Part shown: positions 22,566 to 32,410 of the stretch, one piece after another
Numbering within the stretch: position 1 is the stretch's first letter
Layout: every line of letters starts with the position of its first letter
Origin: CAZTQN01 sp964615765
Lineage (GTDB): Bacteria; Planctomycetota; Phycisphaerae; Phycisphaerales; UBA1924
DNA: 64,000 nt
Direction: 5' to 3'
NCBI GenBank assembly: GCA_964615765.1
Contig: CAZTQN010000020.1
Coordinates: forward strand, 6,709-70,708
Translations under genes and position numbers: made by a program
Notes under the pieces: model-generated
Seen by the model: the letters and a program-made list of their open reading frames with translations, nothing else
The model's database searches: none
Told to the model about the DNA's origin: nothing

Positions 22566-23108
22566 TCACGGCAGGCCATCCAGCCACGCGGCGAGTTCCG
22601 CCGCCGACCGTTGCCCACGCAGAACCCCGATGACCTTGCCCTCCCGGAGCGCATAGGTCATCGGGATTCCGCGCGATCCGAGGTACTTCTCCGCGAGTTC
22701 CGGTTCCCGATCAACCTCGACGTGCGTCGGCACGAACGGCGCCCGCGACAGCCGCGCCACCACGTCCGCATTGTTGATCGCGTCCTTCTTGTACTGCTGG
22801 CACGGCGCACACCGGTCCGCCGTCGCGAACGCGATCACGATCCGCTCGCTCCCGCCCGAAGCGACCGCCTCATCAAGCCGCGGCCCCTGCGCGACGATCG
22901 CCGGCAGCGCCACCGTCTCGCGGGCCACGATGAAACCCGTCTTGGGGTCATACGCGTGGGCCACCGTGAGCCGATCCATCCACGCCCGCGTCGCCGGCGG
23001 CACGTCGTCCGCGCCGCCGCCCGGCTCCGTCGGCGTCGACGCGCACCCCGCCACGCAGATCGCCACACCCATCGCCATTAGCGCTACCGAGCCAATCAGC
23101 GGTGTCAT
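22566..23108 (-). CDS. Thioredoxin-like lipoprotein
   Basis: A 180-residue protein. ATG 23108 gives a short hydrophobic signal ending in the lipobox VAGC, so Cys22 is probably lipidated. The thioredoxin fold carries the redox pair in DRCAPCQQYK, followed by VEVDREPELAEKYLGSRGIP with the cis-Pro loop (RGIPMTYAL). It is likely an envelope disulfide reductase or chaperone for cytochrome/metal proteins; the partner is unknown. The upstream 265 bases (23109-23373) separate it from the divergent RND gene; no clear promoter was seen there. Confidence 0.85.
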   Translation of the reverse strand: MTPLIGSVALMAMGVAICVAGCASTPTEPGGGADDVPPATRAWMDRLTVAHAYDPKTGFIVARETVALPAIVAQGPRLDEAVASGGSERIVIAFATADRCAPCQQYKKDAINNADVVARLSRAPFVPTHVEVDREPELAEKYLGSRGIPMTYALREGKVIGVLRGQRSAAELAAWLDGLP

Positions 23109-23373
23109 GCGTACTCCTGGTTCGCCCCGCGCTCGCCGCGCGTCGCCGGAAGATAGCCGCTCAGGAACGGCCGCTGTGACGGCGACACGCCGGCACCGGA
23201 TGAGTCGCTCCTCATCCCGCTCGACATGAGCGTTCCGGCTTCTCCGCGCAAGCACCAATCCCCGCCGTAGTACCCACCTGGGAACCACACCGGTGTGAAT
23301 CCGTCGAGCCGGAAGCGGGTACCAGATAAGGCGGCTAATCGATCGCCGCGCCCGCCCCAAGGGGTCCGTCAAT

Positions 23374-26300
23374 ATGTGGATCGTCGCTCTCGCGCTCCGC
23401 CGACCGTACACGTTCGTCGTCGCGTCCATCCTCGTGCTCATCCTCGGCGCGTTGTCCGCCGCGCGGATGCCCAAAGACATCTTTCCGGAGATCGACATCC
23501 CGATCGTGACGCAGATCTGGACCTACGGCGGTCTGTCCGCGCAGGACATGGAACGCCAGATCACCACGTTCGCCGAGTTTGCGATCAACAACAACGTCAA
23601 CGACATCCGCTCCATCGAGAGCCAGACCGTCGCGGGGCTGGCCACCATCCGCATCTCTTTCCAGCCCGGCACCAACGTCGACGGCGCGATGGCCCAGGTC
23701 ACCGCTGTCTCGCAGACGATCCTGCGGCGCATGCCCCCCGGCACCAACCCGCCGCTCATCATCCGCTACAACGCCGCTGCGGTGCCCATCCTGCAGATCG
23801 CGCTCTCCAGCGACACGCTGAGCGAAGCCGCGCTCGAGGACTACGGCCGCGTCGGCTTCCGTCAGCGCATGGGCGGGATCGCCGGCATGACGCTCCCCCT
23901 CCCCACCGGCGGCAAACTCCGTCAGATCATGGTCGACCTCGACCCGGACCTGATGCGCGCGCACGCCGTCTCCGCCGAGGATGTCGCCCAGGCCATCAAC
24001 GCGCAGAACTTCACGCTCCCCGCCGGCTCGACGCGCCTGGGTGAGAGCGAGCTCGCCGTCCAGCTCAATTCCAGCCCCGACACCGTCGCCGCGATCAACG
24101 ACCTGCCCGTCCGCTCCAGCGCCGGGCGAACGCTGTTCATCCGCGATGTCGCGAACGTCCGCGACGGGTTCGCCGTGCAGACGCAGATCGCCCGGCAAGA
24201 CGGCGCTCGGGCCACGCTGCTCACCATCCTCAAACGCGGCGGGGCCTCAACGCTCCAGATCGTCGACGAGGTTCTCTCCCGCCTTCCCACCGTTCGCGCC
24301 ACCGCCCCGCAGGGCCTCCGCGTCGAACCCCTCGCCGATCAGAGCCGCTTCGTCCGCAACGCCGTCAACACCGTGCTGGTCGAGGGCGTCATCGCCGCAT
24401 GCCTCACGGCGATCATGATCCTGCTCTTCCTCGGGTCGTGGCGGAGCACGCTCATCGTCGCCGCCTCCATCCCGCTCTCCATCCTCGTCAGCGTCGTCGC
24501 GCTCGACTGGCTCGGGTTCACGCTCAACATCATGACGCTCGGCGGGCTGGCCCTCTCCATCGGCATCCTCGTCGACGACTCCACCGTCGAGATCGAGAAC
24601 ATCCACCGCCACCTCGGCATGGGCAAGCCGCTGAAGCAGGCCATCCTCGACGGCGCCCAGCAGATCGCCGTGCCCGCCTTCGTCGGCACAACGGGCATCT
24701 GCCTGGTGTTCGTCTCCGTCGTTTTCCTCCGCGAAATCGCGCGGGAACTGTTCGTCCCTTTCGCGCTCGCCGTCGTCTTCGCCGTCGGCACCAGTTATGT
24801 CGTCAGCCGAACCATCATCCCGACGCTGGTGATGTGGCTGCTCCCGCGCGAAGCGGCTCGTTACGCCCCCGGCGCTACGGACCACGGCCGGGGGCCCATC
24901 GCGCTGGCCCACCGCGCGTTTAACGCCGTCTTTGAAGGCGTCCGCTCGCTGTACTCCGTACTGCTGGTCGCGGCCCTTCGCAACCGCTTGATCGCCTGCG
25001 TGGTCATGCTCGCCGTCGTCGGCGTCTCCGCCTGGCTGCTCCCGCGCGTGGGGCGCGACTTCTTCCCAACCGCCGACGGCGGGCAGCTCCGCCTGGCCCT
25101 CCGCATGCCCGCCCACATGCGCATCGAGCAGACCGAGATCGAGTTCCAGCGCGCTCAGGACATCATCCGCCAGGCGCTCCCACCCGGCGCCGTCGAACGC
25201 GTGCTCGATGTCATCGGCTCCCCCGCCAACGGCCTCAACGCCGCCTTTCAGGACTCCATCAACGCAGGCCCCTTCGAGGGCGAGATGATCATCTCGCTCG
25301 CCCCGGACGCCGGCATCGACACGGCCCGTGCGCAGGACATCATCCGCGACGCACTGCTCGAAGCCATGCCCGACGCCGAGCCCGCGTTCAAACCCGCCGA
25401 CATGGTCAACCAGGTCCTCAACGCCGGCATCCAGGCCCCGATCAACGTCCGCATCTCAGGCAACAACCGGGCCGCGACGCTCGCGATCGCCCGCCGCATC
25501 CGCGAAGGCCTCGCCGCGATCCCCGGCATCGCCGACGCCCGCCTGGGCCAGGTCACCACCGCGCCGGTGCTGAGCGTGAACGTCGACCGCGCCCGCGCGG
25601 CCGAGGCCGGCCTGACCCAGCGCGAAGTCGCCAGCACCATCCTTGCCTCGATGTCATCGACGACGCAGGTCCAGCCCAGTTTCTGGGTCGACCCGCGCAA
25701 CGGCATCAGTTACTTCCTCGCCGCCCAGACGCCGACGTATCGCCTCTCCTCCGTCTCCGACATCGAGAACCAGGGCCTGGAAGTCTCCGGCGCCGGGCCG
25801 GGCTCGATGCAAACGCTCGGCAACGTCGCCGAGTTCACACGCACACTCACGCCAGCCAACATCAACCGCTATGACCTCATCCCCGCCTTCGACGTGCTCG
25901 CCAATGTCGCCGGGACCGATCTCGGCTCCGTCAGCCAGCCCGTCGCCCGCGTGATCGAAGAGGCCTCGCGCGATCTGCCCCCCGGCGTCACCGTCCGACT
26001 CCGCGGTCAGCTCGCCACCATGAACGACGCTTACACACGACTGGTCATCGGCCTCGGCTTCGCCGCCCTGCTCGTCTACCTGCTGATGGTCGTCAACTTC
26101 CAGAGCTGGACCGACCCGCTGGTCGTCGTGCTCGCGCTCCCCGGCGCGCTCAGCGGCATCGCCTGGATGCTCTTCGCCACCGGCACGACTTTCAGCGTGC
26201 CCGCGCTGATGGGCGCGATCATGGTCATCGGCGTCGTCTCGCTGAACTCGATCCTGTTCGTCACCTTCGCCAACGAGATGCTCTCATCGGGCCTGACGCC

Positions 26301-26559
26301 CGTGCAGGCCGCGCTCGCCGCGGGGCGAACCCGCCTCCGCCCGATCCTCATGACCGCCGGCGCCATGTCCCTGGGCATGCTCCCGATGGCGCTGGGCGTC
26401 GGCGAAGCGGGCGCGCAGAACGCGCCGCTCGGCCGTGCCGTCATCGGGGGCCTCGCCTTCGGCACACTCACCACGCTCCTGTTCGTCCCCGTCGCCTTCA
26501 GCCTGCTGCGCCGCCGCGCCAACCCGATCCTGATGGAGAAGTCTCATGTCGCACACTGA
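23374..26559 (+). CDS. RND efflux transporter, inner-membrane pump (AcrB/HAE1 type)
   Basis: A 1061-residue, twelve-helix proton-driven pump. N-terminal helix 1 (FVVASILVLILGALSAARMP) and the porter motif FPEIDIPIVTQIW are typical. The proton-relay helix 4 reads GGLALSIGILVDDSTVEIENI with the paired Asp, and the C-terminal half repeats the fold (VINFQSW-like loop, then ALAAGRTRLRPILMT). Length matches the HAE1 family. The substrate is unknown. The pump gene comes first and overlaps the adaptor gene by 14 bases, the reverse of the usual adaptor-pump order. Confidence 0.95.
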   Translation: MWIVALALRRPYTFVVASILVLILGALSAARMPKDIFPEIDIPIVTQIWTYGGLSAQDMERQITTFAEFAINNNVNDIRSIESQTVAGLATIRISFQPGTNVDGAMAQVTAVSQTILRRMPPGTNPPLIIRYNAAAVPILQIALSSDTLSEAALEDYGRVGFRQRMGGIAGMTLPLPTGGKLRQIMVDLDPDLMRAHAVSAEDVAQAINAQNFTLPAGSTRLGESELAVQLNSSPDTVAAINDLPVRSSAGRTLFIRDVANVRDGFAVQTQIARQDGARATLLTILKRGGASTLQIVDEVLSRLPTVRATAPQGLRVEPLADQSRFVRNAVNTVLVEGVIAACLTAIMILLFLGSWRSTLIVAASIPLSILVSVVALDWLGFTLNIMTLGGLALSIGILVDDSTVEIENIHRHLGMGKPLKQAILDGAQQIAVPAFVGTTGICLVFVSVVFLREIARELFVPFALAVVFAVGTSYVVSRTIIPTLVMWLLPREAARYAPGATDHGRGPIALAHRAFNAVFEGVRSLYSVLLVAALRNRLIACVVMLAVVGVSAWLLPRVGRDFFPTADGGQLRLALRMPAHMRIEQTEIEFQRAQDIIRQALPPGAVERVLDVIGSPANGLNAAFQDSINAGPFEGEMIISLAPDAGIDTARAQDIIRDALLEAMPDAEPAFKPADMVNQVLNAGIQAPINVRISGNNRAATLAIARRIREGLAAIPGIADARLGQVTTAPVLSVNVDRARAAEAGLTQREVASTILASMSSTTQVQPSFWVDPRNGISYFLAAQTPTYRLSSVSDIENQGLEVSGAGPGSMQTLGNVAEFTRTLTPANINRYDLIPAFDVLANVAGTDLGSVSQPVARVIEEASRDLPPGVTVRLRGQLATMNDAYTRLVIGLGFAALLVYLLMVVNFQSWTDPLVVVLALPGALSGIAWMLFATGTTFSVPALMGAIMVIGVVSLNSILFVTFANEMLSSGLTPVQAALAAGRTRLRPILMTAGAMSLGMLPMALGVGEAGAQNAPLGRAVIGGLAFGTLTTLLFVPVAFSLLRRRANPILMEKSHVAH

Positions 26560-27877
26560 GCAGGACACCCCGCAGGCCCTCGCCGGCATGCTCGCCTCGC
26601 GTCGCCGACGCTGGCTGGCTCCGACGGCGATCGTGCTGATGGGCGTCGTCGGCGTCGGTCTGTACGCCGTTGGGGCCGCGCCCAAGCGCGAAGCGCGGGC
26701 CGCGATCGAGGACCGCGCCCGCGCCCAGGCCCAGGCCGTCCGCCGCGTGCAAGTCGCCGAAGTCCGCCGCGCCGACGAAGCCCTCGTCATCCGTCAGCCC
26801 GCGACGCTCGAGCCCCTCCGCCGATCGCAGCTTCTGGCCCAGGTCGGCGGCTACCTCGTCGAGCGCCGCGCCGACGTGGGCGACCGCGTCAAAGCCGGGC
26901 AAATCCTCGGCGTCATCGCCACGCCCGTGCTCGAGAAGGAACTGCTCGAAGCCGAGAGCGAGCGCTCCGCCGCGGTCGCTGAACTCGCCGACGCGCGCCA
27001 GGCCCTCGAGTTCGCCGAGCGCACCTCGGCCCGCCTCGCGGCCGCCGTCGAGGCCCGATCCGTCAGCCAGCAGCAGGCCGACGACGCACGCACGCAGGTC
27101 CGCCGCGCCAGCGCCGCCGTCCAGCGCGCCGAAGCCGACATCCAGGTCGTCGACGCCCGCATCGAGCGCCTTCGCCGCCAGCTCGCCTTCCGCGATCTCC
27201 GGGCCCCGTTCGCCGGCGTCGTCACACGCCGCACCCGCGAGCAGGGCGACTACATCGAAGTCGGCGGCAACACCACCGACCCGCCCGTCTTCACCATCGT
27301 CGACGCCTCCACGCTGCGCACCGTCGTCAGCGTTCCGCAGGCGCAGGCCTACCTCGTTCGTCAGGGCCAGGAAGCCGTCGTCCGCGTCGCCGGCGTGCGC
27401 GACCTCACCGTCCGCGGCACCATCACGCGCATCTCCGGCGAACTCGACCAGACCACGCGCACCATGCCTATCGAGGTCGAAGTTCCCAACGCCGACAACC
27501 GACTCATCGCCGGCTCCTTCGCCACCGTCGAGATCGCCGTCACCCGTCCGCCCGAGCAGCGCCCCGCGATCATCCCCGGCAACGCTCTCATGCTCCTGCC
27601 CACTGCGCCCTCCGGCCCAAGCGGACCGACCGTCGGCGTCCTGGTCCCCGAGGGCGAAGCGTTCACGCTCGCGTACCGCTCCGTCCGCCTCGGCCGCGAC
27701 TTCGGCAGCGAGATCGAAGTGCTCGACGGCCTCCAACCCGGCGACCGCGTCGCGCTCAACATCCCCGTCCCGCTCCCCGCCAGCACCATCGTCGAGCCCT
27801 TCACGCCCGCGCCGCCACCCGCTCAAACACCGCCGGCGCCCGCATCCCCCGCGCCCGCCCGCGCATCCAACCCGTAA
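26546..27877 (+). CDS. RND efflux periplasmic adaptor (HlyD/AcrA family)
   Basis: A 443-residue membrane-fusion protein linking the pump to an outer-membrane channel. It has an N-terminal anchor helix (PTAIVLMGVVGVGLYAVGA), a split lipoyl domain (GGYLVERRADVGDRVKAGQ; LRAPFAGVVTRRTREQGDY), a long coiled hairpin (about residues 130-215) and a beta-barrel, then a Pro-rich tail (PAPPPAQTPPAPASP). It starts inside the end of the pump gene and is followed by the MarR gene after 12 bases. No outer-membrane factor gene is nearby. Confidence 0.93.
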   Translation: MSHTEQDTPQALAGMLASRRRRWLAPTAIVLMGVVGVGLYAVGAAPKREARAAIEDRARAQAQAVRRVQVAEVRRADEALVIRQPATLEPLRRSQLLAQVGGYLVERRADVGDRVKAGQILGVIATPVLEKELLEAESERSAAVAELADARQALEFAERTSARLAAAVEARSVSQQQADDARTQVRRASAAVQRAEADIQVVDARIERLRRQLAFRDLRAPFAGVVTRRTREQGDYIEVGGNTTDPPVFTIVDASTLRTVVSVPQAQAYLVRQGQEAVVRVAGVRDLTVRGTITRISGELDQTTRTMPIEVEVPNADNRLIAGSFATVEIAVTRPPEQRPAIIPGNALMLLPTAPSGPSGPTVGVLVPEGEAFTLAYRSVRLGRDFGSEIEVLDGLQPGDRVALNIPVPLPASTIVEPFTPAPPPAQTPPAPASPAPARASNP

Positions 27878-27889
27878 CGCGAGGTGCCC

Positions 27890-28519
27890 ATGGCCTTCCT
27901 CCTGCAGCATCTCCCCGATACGCGCAGCTTCTCCCGCTTCAAAGCGCTCTACCCGGAGCTCGACCCCGCAGCGGTCGCAGCGTTTCTCCGTCTCCTCCGC
28001 GTCGGCAGCGATTTGCTCGCGGAGCTCGACGCGCTGCTCGAGCCGCACGGCATCACCCACGGCCGGTGGATCACGATGATCCTCCTCCGCCGCGAAGAGC
28101 ACCACAGCGCGCTGCCCAGCGACCTAGCCGCCAAACAAGGCGTCACGCGCGCGACCATGTCCGGCCTGCTCGCCGGCCTCGAGCACGCCGGGCTTATCCG
28201 TCGCCAACCCGGGCACGCCGACGCACGCTGCTCCGCCGCCATCCTTACACCCCGCGGCGTGCGACTGCTCGACAAGATCATGCCCGGCTACTACACCGCC
28301 GTCTCCCGCTGGCTGGCGCCGCTCTCGACCGACGAGCAGCTCACCCTCGCCGCCATGCTCGACCGCCTCCGCGCCGGCGTCTCGGATACACAAGCGAAAG
28401 TTGTTACCATGCCCCCCCATGCCCCCGCAGGACCCGACGGCCTCTCCCGCGCCGCACGATCCACCGACGCCGCGCGGGTCCGACGCGACCGTGCTCATGC
28501 TCGCCGCGGCAAACGGTGA
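27890..28519 (+). CDS. MarR-family transcriptional regulator
   Basis: A 209-residue winged-helix regulator. The core (about residues 40-150) shows the MarR layout: HGITHGRWITMILLR, LPSDLAAKQGVTRATMSGLLAGLEHAGLIRR (helix-turn-helix plus wing) and LTPRGVRLLDKIMPG. ATG 27890 has GAGG six bases upstream. It is third in the RND operon and probably represses it in response to an effluxed compound. The last ~35 residues are Arg/Pro/Ala-rich, unlike the family, and overlap the following sigma gene in another frame by 101 bases; the original stop may have been lost. Confidence 0.88.
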   Translation: MAFLLQHLPDTRSFSRFKALYPELDPAAVAAFLRLLRVGSDLLAELDALLEPHGITHGRWITMILLRREEHHSALPSDLAAKQGVTRATMSGLLAGLEHAGLIRRQPGHADARCSAAILTPRGVRLLDKIMPGYYTAVSRWLAPLSTDEQLTLAAMLDRLRAGVSDTQAKVVTMPPHAPAGPDGLSRAARSTDAARVRRDRAHARRGKR

Positions 28520-29048
28520 CCAAGACGCCGCCGACCGCCTGCTCCCGCTCGTGTACGCCCAGCTCCGCAAAGCCGCCCAGATCCACATGGACGGCGAGCG
28601 CGCCGGCCACACCCTGTCCGCCACCGCCCTTGTCCACGAGGCCTATCTCAAACTTGCCGGCCCGCGCGAGGTCCCCTGGGCCGGGCGCGGCCACTTCTAC
28701 GCCGCCGCCGCCGAGGCCATGCGCCAGATCCTCCTCGACCACGCGAAGGCCCGCCTGCGCCTGAAACGCGGCGGCGGTCAGGAAGCCGTTCGGATCGCCG
28801 ACCCCACCGCCTTCGCCGACGTCGCCGGCCTCGCTCAGCAAGATCCTGAACACATCGTGAGGTTCGACGACCTGCTCCGTCGCTTGGAGGGCGAGTCTCC
28901 TGACGGCGCCGCCATCGTTCGGCTGCGTTTCTTCGCGGGGCTCAGCGTCGAGCAGACCGCACAAGCGCTCGCGCTCTCCACCAGCACCGTCGACCGCCGC
29001 TGGGCGTTCGCGCGGGCCTGGCTGTTCCAGCGCCTCCACGAAGACTGA
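28419..29048 (+). CDS. ECF-like sigma factor, planctomycete TIGR02999 type (copy 1)
   Basis: A 209-residue sigma factor. Region 2 is recognisable (LPLVYAQLRKAAQIHMDGER; ATALVHEAYLKLAGP; FYAAAAEAMRQILLDHAKAR) and region 4 lies at the end (RFFAGLSVEQTAQALALSTS, then TVDRRWAFARAWL). The family is known to sit beside Ser/Thr kinases in planctomycetes. It precedes kinase copy 2 by 11 bases, so signal sensing through the kinase and transcription are probably linked. ATG 28419 is used; similarity to copy 2 begins only at SDATVLM (about residue 20), so a later start such as GTG 28491 is possible. Confidence 0.87.
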   Translation: MPPQDPTASPAPHDPPTPRGSDATVLMLAAANGDQDAADRLLPLVYAQLRKAAQIHMDGERAGHTLSATALVHEAYLKLAGPREVPWAGRGHFYAAAAEAMRQILLDHAKARLRLKRGGGQEAVRIADPTAFADVAGLAQQDPEHIVRFDDLLRRLEGESPDGAAIVRLRFFAGLSVEQTAQALALSTSTVDRRWAFARAWLFQRLHED

Positions 29049-29059
29049 AAGACCACGCC

Positions 29060-32000
29060 ATGGCGAGCACCGTTCAGAGCATCTTCGAGCACGCCGTCGG
29101 ACTCCAGCCCGCCCTTCGCGCCGACTACCTCGCCGCCGCCTGCGCCGGCGACGACGCCCTCCGCGCCCAGGTCGAGGCGCTGCTGAGCGCCCACGACCGC
29201 GCCGCCAACTTCCTCGCCTCGCCCACGGCGGACCATTCCGCCGAGGCCCTGCCCACCGCCGATTCGTCCAGCTCCGCACCGACGCTGATCCTCTCGCTCA
29301 TCCCGACCCTTCGCGAAGGCCCCGGCACTCGCATCGGCCCGTACAAACTGCTGCAACTCATCGGCGAAGGCGGCTTCGGGTCCGTCTTCATGGCCGAGCA
29401 GGAGCAGCCGGTCGCACGCCGCGTCGCACTCAAGATCATCAAGCTCGGCATGGACACCCGCCAGGTCGTCGCTCGCTTCGAGCAGGAGCGTCAGGCCCTC
29501 GCGATGATGGACCATCCCAACATCGCCAAGGTGCTCGACGCCGGCGCGACGGAGACCGGCCGCCCCTACTTCGTCATGGAACTGGTCAAGGGCGACCCGA
29601 TCTCCGCCTACGCCGACAAGCACAACCTGACCATCGACGATCGGCTGCACCTGTTCGCCCAGGTCTGCGCCGCCGTGCAGCATGCCCACACCAAGGGCAT
29701 CATCCACCGCGACATCAAGCCCAGCAACGTGCTCGTCAGCACGCACGACGGTCGCCCGCACGCCAAGGTCATCGACTTCGGCATCGCCAAGGCCACGCTC
29801 AGCAAACTTACCGAGAAAACGCTCTTCACCGAGCACCGCCAACTCATCGGCACGCCCGAGTACATGAGCCCCGAGCAGGCCGAGGGCAGCCTCGATATCG
29901 ACACCCGCACCGACGTCTACTCGCTCGGCGTTCTGCTGTACGAGCTCCTCACCGGCACCACGCCGTTCACGGGCCAAGAGCTGCGTTCGGCGGCGTATGC
30001 CGAAATCCAGCGGATCATCCACGAGGTGGAGCCGCCCAAGCCCAGCACGCGGCTGAGCCAGAACTCGGAGACGCTGGCGAGCGTGGCGGCGCGGCGCAAG
30101 ACCGAACCCAAACGACTGGGCTCCCTGGTCCGCGGCGAGCTGGATTGGATCGTGATGAAGGCGCTGGAGAAAGACCGCACCCGCCGCTACGAAACGGCCA
30201 ACGGTCTTGCGGCGGACATCCGGAGCTATCTCGCCGGGGAGGCCGTGGTCGCCGCGCCGCCGAGCACGGCGTACCGCTTCAAGAAGTTCATCCGGCGCAA
30301 CCGCGTGATGGTCACCGCGGGCAGCGCGGTGGCGGCGACGTTGCTCATCGGCGCCATCGCGTTCGCGTGGCAGGCGAAGGTGGCCAGCGACCAGCGCGAC
30401 AAGGCCGTAGCGGCGCAGAGGGCCGAGGCCGAGCAGCGCACGCAAGCCGAGGCGGCGCGGGCCGACGCGCTCGCGCAGAAGTCCAAGGCTCAGGCGCAGG
30501 AAGCCGAAGCCAAAAAACAGGAAGCCGAGGCGAAGAAGCAGGCCGCGATCGCCAGCGCGGTGGTGAAGTTCCAATCCGACATGCTCGCCGCGGTCGACCC
30601 GGCGAACATGCCCAAGGACCCCGCGACCGGCGAGCCGCTGAAGGACAAGGTGACCGTGTTGCAAGCCCTGGAGGCGGCGCTCAAGGCCATCGATGAGGGC
30701 TCGCTGAAAGCCTCGCCGCTGGTCGAGGCGGGCGTACGGACCACCATCGGCGACACGTTCGTGGCGCTGGGGCGGTACGAGGACGCCGTGCCCGTGCTGC
30801 GCCGGGCGCTGGAGATCCGAAAGGCCAACTACCCGGAGGGGAGCCTCGAGATCGCTCAGAGCCTGGATCGTCTGGCCGATCCGCTCTCGCTGCTGTCGAA
30901 CCTCAAGGAGGCGGAACAGCTCCTCCGCGAGGCGCTGGCGATGCGGCGTCGCGCCCTCCCGGCGAGCGACCCGTCGGTCGGCACGGCGATGAACAACCTG
31001 GCCCAGATCCTGCTCCTGCAAGGCAACTACAGCGAGGCCGAGTCGCTCCTGCGCGAAGCGGTGCAAATGGAGGCACCGATCGCGGACAATCCGGGGCTCG
31101 CCCGCACGTATGACAACTTGGCCAAGGTGCTGACCAAGCTGAGCAAGCTCGACGAGGCCGAGCAGTTCATGCGCAAGGCCCTCCAGACGCGCCTGGCGGC
31201 CTTCCCCGCGGGGCACCCCGAAATCGCGCTGGGCCAGAACAACCTCGCGACGACGCTGATGTCGGCCAAGAAGTTTGCCGAGGCCGAGCTGTTGTACCGT
31301 GAGTCGCTCGCCGGTAGTCGGGCCACACTGCCCGCCGAGCACCCCGAAATCGCCAGCACCCTGAGCAGTCTCGGCAACGCCCTGCGGAATCAGGGCAAAC
31401 TCGACGAGGCCGAGCGCGTCTACCGCGAGTCGCTGGCCATAAAGCGGGCGATTCTGCCGCGGGGGCATGATTCGATCGCGTCGTCGCTGAACGGGCTGGG
31501 GCTTCTGCTCAAGGAGATGAACAAGTTTGATGAGGCCGAGCCGCTCTACCGCGAAGCGCTGGCGATCCGCCGTGAGGCACTCCCTGCCGGGCACCCGAGC
31601 ATCGCTACGTCCCTCAACAACCTGGCGGTGCTGCTCAAGGACATGGGCAAGCTCGATGAGGCTGAGACGCTGCACCGCGAGTCGCTGGCGATTCGCCGCG
31701 CCGCTTTCCCGGCCGGGCACCCGGACATTGCCGTCTCCCTCAACAACTTTGCGGTGCTGCTCAAGGACATGGGCAAGTTCGATGAAGCCGAGACGCTCTA
31801 TCGCGAGGCACTGGCGATCCGCCGCGAGGCACTCCCCGCCGGTCACCCGAGCATCGCCGTCTCCCTCAACAACCTCGGAGCGCTTCTCAAGGACCAGGGC
31901 AAGCTGGCCGAAGCCGAGCCGATCCTGAACGAAGCGCTACAGATCCGCCGCGAGGCCCTGCCCGCGGGGAGCGTGGAGATCGCCAACTCGTTGAACATCC

Positions 32001-32410
32001 TGGCCGTCGTCCTGCAGGACCAAGCAAAGTTCGCGGCGGCCGAGCCGTTCGCTCGCGAGGCGATCAGGATCTACCGCGCCAAGCTGCCCGCAGGAGATGA
32101 GAGAGTTGCCAGCTGCCTGAGCAACCTCGCTCGGGTGCAACACGGTCTGGGCAAGTCCGCCGACGCCCGCGCGGGATGGGATGAGGCAATCCCCATGCTC
32201 CGCAAGATCTCGCCCAACGGCTCGCCGAACCTCGCCCGAGTGCTGTGGCGCTCCGGCAGCGCCCGGCTTGAGACCAAGGACTATGCCGCGGCTCTCGCCG
32301 AACTCGAAGAGGCCGCGGCGATGGCCGAGATAGTCCTCGCCCCCGACCACGCGCATCTGAAGGAATATCGGGAGACGCTGGCCAAGTGCAGGGCGATGAT
32401 GGCGAAGTAA
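29060..32410 (+). CDS. Serine/threonine protein kinase with TPR array (copy 2)
   Basis: A 1116-residue kinase. The first ~90 residues hold a short helical domain (IFEHAVGLQPALRADYLAAA) and a Ser-rich linker. The kinase domain follows: GEGGFGSVFMAE from residue 102, HRDIKPSN near 216, [21 protein letters not shown] transmembrane helix lies at about 416-436, then a charged coiled stretch (AQEAEAKKQEAEAKKQ) and about fourteen 42-residue TPR units (KLDEAETLHRESLAIRR type). The 5' part closely matches copy 3 at the DNA level and uses C-ending codons. From about 29960 the codon style switches to G-ending codons, suggesting a recombinant gene. Partner is the sigma factor upstream. Confidence 0.93.
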   Translation: MASTVQSIFEHAVGLQPALRADYLAAACAGDDALRAQVEALLSAHDRAANFLASPTADHSAEALPTADSSSSAPTLILSLIPTLREGPGTRIGPYKLLQLIGEGGFGSVFMAEQEQPVARRVALKIIKLGMDTRQVVARFEQERQALAMMDHPNIAKVLDAGATETGRPYFVMELVKGDPISAYADKHNLTIDDRLHLFAQVCAAVQHAHTKGIIHRDIKPSNVLVSTHDGRPHAKVIDFGIAKATLSKLTEKTLFTEHRQLIGTPEYMSPEQAEGSLDIDTRTDVYSLGVLLYELLTGTTPFTGQELRSAAYAEIQRIIHEVEPPKPSTRLSQNSETLASVAARRKTEPKRLGSLVRGELDWIVMKALEKDRTRRYETANGLAADIRSYLAGEAVVAAPPSTAYRFKKFIRRNRVMVTAGSAVAATLLIGAIAFAWQAKVASDQRDKAVAAQRAEAEQRTQAEAARADALAQKSKAQAQEAEAKKQEAEAKKQAAIASAVVKFQSDMLAAVDPANMPKDPATGEPLKDKVTVLQALEAALKAIDEGSLKASPLVEAGVRTTIGDTFVALGRYEDAVPVLRRALEIRKANYPEGSLEIAQSLDRLADPLSLLSNLKEAEQLLREALAMRRRALPASDPSVGTAMNNLAQILLLQGNYSEAESLLREAVQMEAPIADNPGLARTYDNLAKVLTKLSKLDEAEQFMRKALQTRLAAFPAGHPEIALGQNNLATTLMSAKKFAEAELLYRESLAGSRATLPAEHPEIASTLSSLGNALRNQGKLDEAERVYRESLAIKRAILPRGHDSIASSLNGLGLLLKEMNKFDEAEPLYREALAIRREALPAGHPSIATSLNNLAVLLKDMGKLDEAETLHRESLAIRRAAFPAGHPDIAVSLNNFAVLLKDMGKFDEAETLYREALAIRREALPAGHPSIAVSLNNLGALLKDQGKLAEAEPILNEALQIRREALPAGSVEIANSLNILAVVLQDQAKFAAAEPFAREAIRIYRAKLPAGDERVASCLSNLARVQHGLGKSADARAGWDEAIPMLRKISPNGSPNLARVLWRSGSARLETKDYAAALAELEEAAAMAEIVLAPDHAHLKEYRETLAKCRAMMAK

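Noticed and set aside
23105..23290. 61-codon minus-strand frame (contains WFPGGYYGGDWCLRG) upstream of the thioredoxin-like lipoprotein
   Set aside because: No ribosome site and no recognised domain; it overlaps the start of the lipoprotein gene. Kept as non-coding leader.
23109..23373. Possible riboswitch in the 265-base gap before the RND operon
   Set aside because: No conserved aptamer motif could be matched and no convincing nested stems were found.
28835..31846. 1003-codon minus-strand open frame opposite kinase copy 2
   Set aside because: Its apparent repeats mirror the TPR units of the kinase in the reverse frame; no start context or domain.
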